Shown: one piece after another, positions 8,321-13,205 of the stretch | Layout: every line of letters starts with the position of its first letter | How positions within the stretch are numbered: position 1 is the stretch's first letter | Source of the DNA: JBBKWX01 sp037969175 | GTDB lineage: Bacteria > Bacteroidota > Bacteroidia > AKYH767-A > JBBKVM01 | DNA: 13,205 bases | NCBI GenBank assembly: GCA_037969175.1 | Contig: JBBKWX010000008.1 | Span: 1-13,205, forward strand | Direction of reading: 5' to 3' | The notes under the pieces: generated by a model | Seen by the model: only the letters and a program-made list of their open reading frames with translations | Told to the model about the DNA's origin: nothing | Database searches by the model: none | Translations under genes and position numbers: made by a program

Positions 8321-10497
8321 CTATTTTTGAGCCTTAATCTCATTTAATTGCTTTTGTAATTCAATTACGTATAATGTTAACTCTTCAATTTTGATCATTT
8401 GTAAACGTTGCATTTCACCCAGATCCAATCCGTTATTTTCGAGATGTGCAGCAGTTGGAATGCCGGGTAAGTGTTTATTAGTTCTTACAAATTTTTCAAG
8501 CTCTGAAATGGATTTCATTTTGTATTCGCTTTCAAAAACAAAATCTCCCCAGGCATCAACATCAACTTTTATTTCTTCAGCGCGAATCTTACCACGCACA
8601 GCCAATTTAAATCCTGTTACAGCTTCAGAAGTACCTATCAATACCTGCCCATTGGGGCGGATGGTCATTAGGTTAGTATTATTACTATTTTGGAATAATA
8701 TTTCTCTAGTAACACTTTTGTTTCTAAAGATCATTCCATTGCTAAAATAGCGGGCTAGGTTTCCTGCATTAATTGAAACATTCCCAGACTGAGACACCAA
8801 TGATATACCTTTTATTGAGTTTATTGCAATTACACCATCAATGTGGTGATTTTTTATATAGCCATGCAAACCATTCATTGTTATTGTTAAACCCGAAAGA
8901 GCTGAAGTATTCCCTGTAGAATTATTAATTAATTGTAATGTTGAAATACCCACTATTGATGGATCTGGAGCTTGAATAGATAAATTAGATCCTGTACTGT
9001 CAAACTCTAATTCTGAATTCTGAATATCCCCTAATCCGATTTGCCTCAAATTGGGATTGCTTGTTGAATAGGTTTCCTGTGAGTTGATCACAAACATATT
9101 CTTTGGAAAATCTGTAGCCACTCCAATATATCCCGGATCATCCCACATGAATTTCATCCTTTTTTGAGAATTAGTTCTTATTAATAGAGGTCTTTCATCA
9201 GTTGTTCCAACAAAGTTAATTAATGAATCTGTATTTGCATTTCCCAGCAACTTCCAAAACTCATCTAAAATAGGGGAACCTATTAAAACTCCATCCTCAT
9301 CAATTGAAAGATTCTGTGGTGCGCTTCCTGCTAGCGCTGGTATTCGGATATTACCATTTGCTTCCACTGAAATTCTTTGAATATTATTCGTTCTAATTGA
9401 TAGGGAAGAACTATCCAAAGTTCCAATAAAATTTGTAGCCGGATCAGTACCTGCATTCCCTGTCATAGCCCAGGTTTCTCGTTCAGCCTGAAGAATAGTT
9501 TTGGCAGCATTCGCTTCACATCCGCCTGCTGCAGTTACTCTTACTGCATAATCACCCGGAGAAAGACCAGAAAGAGATGCCCCAATTGCACCATGCTCCC
9601 AAACATAGGAATAGGGAGGGATACCTCCACTAACAGCTACATTCAATTCTCCATTATTGCAATTGTAGCAGGTGATAGGACTGGAAGCAATACTTACAGT
9701 AAGCGGAGCAGGCTCTGAAAGATAAATGAATGCTTCAGTCATTGCACCTCCATCATCAGAGATTTGTACAGAGTAATCACCGGCTCCCAGGTCATATACA
9801 TTGGCAGTATAGGCACCATGGCTCCAATTATACGTATAAGGTGGAAGGCCGCCGCTTACACTAAGATTGATGCTGCCATTATTGGCATTATGACAGCTTA
9901 CATTATACCCGCCTGCAAAAGAAGGACTACTGATGCTATTGATCACAATAGGTCCGGGTTCACCTACTTGAACTGTTGAACTCAAACTGCAATTGCTGTA
10001 ATCGAAAACAGTTAAAGTATAAAATCCAGCAGGAAGTTCTTGAATACTTTCTTCACCCGAACCGTTGCTCCAAGTATATCGATAGGGTGGATTCCCTCCT
10101 TGCACCGCTGAAAATACTGCACCATTTTGCCCACCTTCCTCACTCACATTTTGTGCATTCAGATTAAGACTTAATGCCAATGGCTGTATGAGTTCTATTT
10201 CATAGGTATTTGTATAATTTTCAGCGGATGTAACTGCAACGGTATATATACCTGCTCCAATTCCTGTAATATTTTTTGTGGTAGCTCCATTCGACCATGC
10301 ATAAGAATATGGAGCAACACCACCTACAACAACCAGGTTTATACTGCCATTTAAAGCGTTGTGGCAGCTTATGTTATACCCCCCCCATAATTGGAAGGAT
10401 ATAGGATTACATCAAAGTCTGTTTGCCCAAATAAACTATTTACACTTAGTAACATGATGGTAAAAGTCAAAGTGATTTTATTGTAGATTTTTTGCAT
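8321..10497 (-). CDS. A: SprB-repeat adhesin-like protein, frame broken at an 8-base C/G tract
   Basis: The natural start is ATG at 10495-10497, followed by a signal peptide (KITLTFTIMLLSVNSLFGQ). That frame stops at 10369-10371. The main frame runs from the tract to TAG 8321-8323, and its first usual start is TTG at 10180, inside a repeat and without a signal peptide. Nine or six G instead of eight would join them into about 725 aa. Order in the joined protein: four SprB-type repeats (about residues 40-105, 117-182, 197-263, 274-339; motifs SCHNA-NGSINL, GG-PPY-Y-WSNGA, GAG-Y-V-V); two W-x-LGNA-TD-x4-NF-GT repeats (about 343 and 415); a beta-rich middle; a Bacteroidota tail with VDAWGDFVF, HLPGIPTA and GLDLGEMQ; and a coiled coil IEELTLYVIELQKQ. 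No T9SS sorting domain is visible. It lies 21 bases before B. SprB repeats occur in gliding and adhesion proteins. Confidence 0.75.
9482..10378 (-). repeat. Four SprB-type repeats within gene A
   Basis: Approximate units on the minus strand are 10378-10187, 10150-9953, 9910-9710 and 9679-9482. Each carries C or N-x-NG-x-I/L near its start, then GG-x-PPY-Y-W-x-x-G, and G-Y-x-V-V-D/T near its end. The first unit follows the C/G tract directly, and its YNISCHNALNG matches YNVSCHNANNG of the third. That match fixes the correct reading frame downstream of the tract. Confidence 0.75.
10379..10386. repeat. C8/G8 mononucleotide tract at the frame break of gene A
   Basis: Eight consecutive C on the plus strand (G8 on the coding strand) lie about 37 codons after the ATG of gene A. 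The signal-peptide frame enters the tract and reads GGGIT then stop. The repeat frame needs one more or two fewer G. Such tracts are classic sites of slipped-strand phase variation, and also of sequencing error. Confidence 0.8.
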
Positions 10498-10570
10498 GGC
10501 CGGAAGATTTAAGGATTTTTGTGAATTTGATAATGCAGTTTAGCATAAATATCATCCCGGCGCAATAACA

Positions 10571-10578
10571 CTAAAGTA
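10571..10578 (-). promoter_or_regulatory. Possible -7 box for the A-B-C block
   Basis: Minus-strand TACTTTAG differs from the Bacteroidota consensus TAnnTTTG at one base. It is the best candidate I see upstream of gene A, but it lacks a clear -33 partner, so support is weak. Confidence 0.25.
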
Positions 10579-10644
10579 GTATATAATTTGCTATTAAATA
10601 GATTAAAAAATTCAAGACCCGCTGTTCGAAACTATGGATTGCTT

Positions 10645-10748
10645 GATAGAATTCCAGTTTACTTTTTGCCTCTAAGACTCGAAAACACAAAGATTCGCTA
10701 AGTACTCTCCGTGCAATTCCGTGTCTCTGTTTCTCTATGGTGAATTTT
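10645..10748. repeat. Dispersed intergenic repeat, copy 2 (104 bp)
   Basis: This is the gapless partner of 501-604, in direct orientation, about 90% identical by eye. The two copies bracket the whole A-B-C/B'-C' block, about 10 kb. On the minus strand it begins CACCATAGAGAAACAGAGA, and it has no coding potential I can support. Confidence 0.85.
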
Positions 10749-10861
10749 CTTTTTCGATTGATAATGTAGATAAACCATTTATAACATGCTAAATATCAAA
10801 TTGCTACTATTTCAGATTAGCTTTAAGCCCTGAATATTTTCAAACATTTCGAATTAATATA

Positions 10862-10869
10862 TATCTTTG
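10862..10869 (+). promoter_or_regulatory. Promoter -7 box of tRNA-Arg
   Basis: TATCTTTG matches the Bacteroidota consensus TAnnTTTG exactly and ends 13 bases before the mature tRNA, a suitable spacing for transcription starting just upstream of it. A clear TTG at -33 is not evident; the TTTTC near 10840 is the nearest candidate. Confidence 0.6.
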
Positions 10870-10882
10870 CCTCCTCAAAATC

Positions 10883-10956
10883 GGACCCGTAGCTTAATTG
10901 GATAGAGCATCTGACTACGGATCAGAAGGTTGGGGGTTCGACTCCCTTCGGGTCCA
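10883..10956 (+). tRNA. tRNA-Arg (anticodon ACG)
   Basis: The acceptor arms GGACCCG (10883-10889) and CGGGTCC (10949-10955) pair over 7 bp, followed by discriminator A. The D stem is GCTT/GAGC. The anticodon stem TCTGA/TCAGA encloses the loop CTACGGA, which places ACG at the anticodon. The T loop is TTCGACT with a 5-bp stem that includes two G-U pairs. No CCA is encoded, and there is no variable-arm expansion. ACG is the usual anticodon reading CGN arginine codons after deamination to inosine. Confidence 0.95.
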
Positions 10957-10959
10957 CGA

Positions 10960-10996
10960 AAATTCCCTCTGATTATCAGAGGGAATTTCTATTTTT
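10960..10996 (+). terminator. Rho-independent terminator after tRNA-Arg
   Basis: A perfect 13-bp stem (10960-10972 with 10976-10988, AATTCCCTCTGA paired to its complement) has a 3-base TTA loop and is followed by TCTATTTTT. It begins four bases after the tRNA, so it ends this short transcript and insulates the next gene. The stem is symmetrical, so weak activity on the other strand is possible. Confidence 0.85.
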
Positions 10997-11042
10997 ATAC
11001 ATTATTGTACTCTTGCTTTCGTTTCCTATCATTGGAAAACAT

Positions 11043-11771
11043 ATGTTAAACAAATCTATTTTTCTTTTTATCTCCATTATCATCTTGAGTCTGCAAATCA
11101 GTCTGGCTCAAAAAGGCGTCCTTACTGCAGGCTTCCAATTCAAGCCTATCTTCTCCAGTTCCATGTTTGGGACAGGTCCGATTGAAAAACGAATCGATAC
11201 AGTTCTGTTTACAATGAAACCGGGCGGTGGATTTGCAGCGGGCATGATGATCAGAAGAGGCATCACAAACAGAGTATCTGCAGAAACGGGGATCAATTAT
11301 GTGAAACGAAACTACTCCATCAAAATTGATAAGGAAGAAGTAAAAGCTACAACAGATTTCAGCATTGTAGGGTATGAAGTCCCATTACTGGGAATGGTCT
11401 ATATCCAACTTTCGCAGGAATTGTTTATGAATGTTGCTTTAGGTGCCAGCCTGGATTTCTTTCCATCAGAGATCGCTACAAAAGGCACAAACTTCACCCA
11501 TTTTTCTCAACGAAATCATCGTCTGGTCCCCGGAGTACTGGCTAATTTAGGCTGGGAATGGAGAACAGAGAAGAGCGGATATTTTTATTTAGGAGCGAGC
11601 TATCACCGGCCATACCAGCATATTTATGATACGTTTGTGATCTATAAAGAAGGAGTTGGAAGAGAAACTCCTGCTCAGTTCAAACTGGAAGGAACCTATC
11701 TGACAGTTGATCTCCGATATTTCTTTCATGAGGATCCGGATTCCAAATCGTCAAAGAACAGAACTGATTAA
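11043..11771 (+). CDS. Outer-membrane beta-barrel protein (242 aa)
   Basis: I choose ATG 11043 over an in-frame TTG at 11013. It gives a clean signal peptide (LNKSIFLFISIIILSLQI, then LAQ, cleavage about residue 22), and 11013 lies only 17 bases beyond the tRNA terminator. The mature part alternates hydrophobic and polar residues in strands with Gly and aromatic girdle residues: GVLTAGFQFKP, GFAAGMMIRRGIT, VSAETGINYVKRNYSI, LFMNVALGASLDFF, YFYLGASYHRP and LTVDLRYFF near the end. This suits a PorT-like/OMP_b-brl_2 barrel of about eight strands, as commonly found in Bacteroidota. A weak -7 candidate, TACTCTTG, lies at 11008-11015. Its TAA overlaps the stop of the convergent flavoprotein gene. 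Specific function is unknown. Confidence 0.75.
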   Translation: MLNKSIFLFISIIILSLQISLAQKGVLTAGFQFKPIFSSSMFGTGPIEKRIDTVLFTMKPGGGFAAGMMIRRGITNRVSAETGINYVKRNYSIKIDKEEVKATTDFSIVGYEVPLLGMVYIQLSQELFMNVALGASLDFFPSEIATKGTNFTHFSQRNHRLVPGVLANLGWEWRTEKSGYFYLGASYHRPYQHIYDTFVIYKEGVGRETPAQFKLEGTYLTVDLRYFFHEDPDSKSSKNRTD

Positions 11772-12994
11772 TTTTTACTCATAGATCTTCCCGCAAGATA
11801 GCCGGTGGTCCATGCAGCCTGGAAATTAAATCCTCCGGTAATACCATCTACATCCAATACCTCACCTCCGAAATATAAACCGGGAATGATTCTGCTTTCC
11901 ATCTCCGGAAATTTGATCTCTTTCAATGTAATACCTCCTGTGGTCACAAACTCTTCTTTGTAGGTTGTTTTACCGGACGCACTGAATTCCATATTGCTGA
12001 GTAAAACAACTAATTTGTTTTTATAGGCTTTACTTATCTCAGCCCATTTCTTATCCGATTCATTTCCTGCCAATGCACACAGGCGCTCCCACAATCGCTT
12101 AGGGATTCCTTCGGGGCCTGCATTTATCACTTTTGCATTCCGCGAAATCTGCATCAAATTTTCAAGATAGGCTCTGCATCCGTTTTCTCCTAAACTCAGC
12201 CAGTCAATCTTAACCGTATAATTATAATTCAATGCTGCGAGATCTCTTGCTGCAAATGCGCTGGTCTTTAAAACTGCCGGGCCCGACAAACCCCAGTGCG
12301 TAACCAATACCGGTCCTGTGATCTTGCTTTTCACTCCGTCAATACCAACAGTAGCATTCTCAACAGCCAGTCCTTCCAAGCCCTTCAAAGGATTATCAGC
12401 AATATTAAATGTAAACAAAGAGGGTAGGGGACTTATAATTTCATGACCCAGTTCTGAAAGCCAGTCAAAACTTTCTTTTTTTGGAAAACCACCGCTGGCG
12501 ATAAAGAGATTTTTGCATTCAGCAAGATCTCCATTTCGGATCCGTAAATTGAATTGCCCATTTAGATATTCGATCTTCTGCACATCCATGCCTGTTTTGA
12601 TCTCAACACCTGCTTTGTCGGCCGCCATCATCAAACAATGTATGATCGTCTCACTTGAATTTGAAACGGGAAACATTCTGCCATCCGCCTCAGCTTTAAT
12701 TTTTACTCCACGTTTTTCAAACCATGCTACCGTGTCTTCCGGACCAAAATGTCCGAGCAGTTTTCGCATTACTTTTTCTCCCCTGGGATAGGATTTGGAG
12801 AATGCTTGAAGATCCCGCTCAGCATTGGTTACATTACATCTGCCTCCGCCTGAAACACGAACTTTCGATAAGAGCTTTGAACTTTTTTCAAGCAAGATTA
12901 TCTTCTTTCCTGTCTTTTCTTCGGCAGCTGTGATAGCTGCAAAAAAACCGGATGCTCCTCCGCCAATAACGATGATATCTGCTTGTATTTTCAA
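11768..12994 (-). CDS. HI0933/YhiN (BaiN-type) NAD(P)/FAD-dependent flavoprotein (408 aa)
   Basis: The N-terminal Rossmann dinucleotide motif IVIGGGASGFFAA is at residues 8-20, followed by the acidic ILLEKSSKLLSK end of strand 2. VSGGGRCNVTNAE at about 48-60 is the signature of the HI0933/BaiN flavoprotein family. LFIASGGFPK is a second FAD contact, HWGLSGPAVLK lies mid-protein, and GLYFGGEVLDVDGITGGFNFQAA closes the FAD site near the C-terminus. Length, about 400 aa, is normal. BaiN itself is a flavoprotein of bile-acid dehydroxylation, but most relatives have no proven reaction, so I assign no substrate. The start is TTG 12994: its frame has no ATG between the preceding TAG and the Rossmann motif, and TTG overlaps the TGA of xerD (TTGA). 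It ends convergent with the barrel gene, sharing TTAA at 11768-11771. Confidence 0.9.
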   Translation of the reverse strand: MKIQADIIVIGGGASGFFAAITAAEEKTGKKIILLEKSSKLLSKVRVSGGGRCNVTNAERDLQAFSKSYPRGEKVMRKLLGHFGPEDTVAWFEKRGVKIKAEADGRMFPVSNSSETIIHCLMMAADKAGVEIKTGMDVQKIEYLNGQFNLRIRNGDLAECKNLFIASGGFPKKESFDWLSELGHEIISPLPSLFTFNIADNPLKGLEGLAVENATVGIDGVKSKITGPVLVTHWGLSGPAVLKTSAFAARDLAALNYNYTVKIDWLSLGENGCRAYLENLMQISRNAKVINAGPEGIPKRLWERLCALAGNESDKKWAEISKAYKNKLVVLLSNMEFSASGKTTYKEEFVTTGGITLKEIKFPEMESRIIPGLYFGGEVLDVDGITGGFNFQAAWTTGYLAGRSMSKN

Positions 12995-13205
12995 TTTCTT
13001 GGATGATGACTGATGATGGCTTCTCTAAGGTATTCCCTATCGAGATGCGTATAAATTTCTGTTGTTGTAATGCTTTCATGCCCCAACATTTCCTGCACGG
13101 CTCTTAGATCTGCTCCACCCTCTATTAGATGTGTTGCAAAGCTGTGTCTGAAAGTATGCGGACTGATACTCTTCTTCAGACCAATGCTCTTTGCAAGATC
13201 TTTAA
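12991..13205 (-). CDS. xerD: Site-specific tyrosine recombinase XerD, C-terminal 70 residues (5' part outside window)
   Basis: The frame is open from the right edge to TGA at 12991-12993. HTFRHSFATHL supplies the catalytic His and the second Arg of the tyrosine recombinase site. LGHESITTTEIYTH supplies the second His and the Tyr nucleophile. GGADLRAVQEM is the usual XerC/D spacing element, and the end, a DREYLREAI segment then HP and a few residues, is the XerD C-terminal helix. In bacteria XerD acts at dif with XerC to resolve chromosome dimers. It is upstream of the flavoprotein gene and overlaps its TTG start by 4 bp, so the two form a transcription unit. With only 70 residues a paralogous Xer-type integrase cannot be excluded, but the sequence is of the housekeeping type. 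Confidence 0.85.
   Translation of the reverse strand, partial: KDLAKSIGLKKSISPHTFRHSFATHLIEGGADLRAVQEMLGHESITTTEIYTHLDREYLREAIISHHPRN

Larger units (their letters stand above)
10498..10882. other. Intergenic region upstream of A and of tRNA-Arg
   Basis: This 385-base gap holds no credible gene. It contains the second 104-bp dispersed repeat (10645-10748). A possible -7 box for the surface-protein block is the minus-strand TACTTTAG at 10578-10571, one mismatch from TAnnTTTG, about 74 bases before the ATG of A; no convincing -33 element goes with it. The tRNA promoter lies at its right end. The rest is AT-rich and shows nothing I can name. Confidence 0.5.

Noticed and set aside
8321..10180. 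Gene A as an intact gene starting at TTG 10180
   Set aside because: The start lies inside an SprB repeat, has no signal peptide, and the coding frame continues upstream to the G8 tract with a matching repeat.
11013..11771. Barrel gene starting at TTG 11013
   Set aside because: It would put ten residues before the signal peptide; ATG 11043 gives a normal one.
12888..13079. Small minus-strand open frame across the xerD/flavoprotein junction
   Set aside because: It overlaps both recognised genes in another frame and has no family features.
10883..13205. tRNA plus tyrosine recombinase as an integrated element
   Set aside because: The recombinase tail is of housekeeping XerD type, it is 2 kb away on the other side of ordinary genes, and I find no second copy of the tRNA 3' end in the window.
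1..13205. CRISPR array, insertion sequence or transposase
   Set aside because: No regularly spaced direct repeats, no terminal inverted repeats and no transposase motifs were seen.

Overview
The window comes from a member of the Bacteroidota. Evidence: four proteins end in, or carry, type IX secretion (T9SS) type A sorting domains (two with the YPNPA form); a SprB-repeat adhesin is present; the promoter before the tRNA matches the Bacteroidota -7 box TAnnTTTG; and coding is AT-rich with no strong Shine-Dalgarno sequences. The exact genus cannot be read from the sequence.

Layout. Left edge: the 3' end of a flotillin-like gene (floA, 1-438, +) and its terminator. Positions 655-10497 are one long minus-strand block of secreted surface proteins. 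Read 5' to 3' on that strand it runs: A (8321-10497, SprB repeats, frameshifted at an 8-base C/G tract), B (6737-8299, propeller-like, T9SS), C (4614-6740, 3-coathanger-type domain plus T9SS), a 44-codon relic of a second A (4457-4588), B' (2832-4409) and C' (655-2835). This is a duplicated A-B-C cassette in which the second A is reduced to its tail. B/C and B'/C' each overlap by 4 bp (ATGA). Two 104-bp intergenic repeats in the same orientation (501-604 and 10645-10748) bracket the whole block. Right of it lie tRNA-Arg(ACG) with promoter and terminator, an outer-membrane beta-barrel gene (11043-11771, +), a convergent HI0933/BaiN-type flavoprotein (11768-12994, -) and the C-terminus of a XerD recombinase (12991-13205, -).

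How the parts fit. floA, tRNA-Arg, the flavoprotein and xerD look like ordinary chromosomal genes, and the beta-barrel gene is probably one too. The 10-kb block is the accessory part: by eye it is more AT-rich, repeat-flanked, internally duplicated, and made of exported proteins. B and C are probably made together, exported through the outer membrane by T9SS (its machinery is not in the window) and displayed at the surface. A is an adhesin-like partner whose reading frame depends on a mononucleotide tract, so it may be phase-variable, currently off, or miscalled in the assembly. The C proteins keep a nearly constant C-terminal third while their N-terminal heads have diverged strongly, as expected of a display protein with a variable binding head. 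No function beyond surface display can be assigned.
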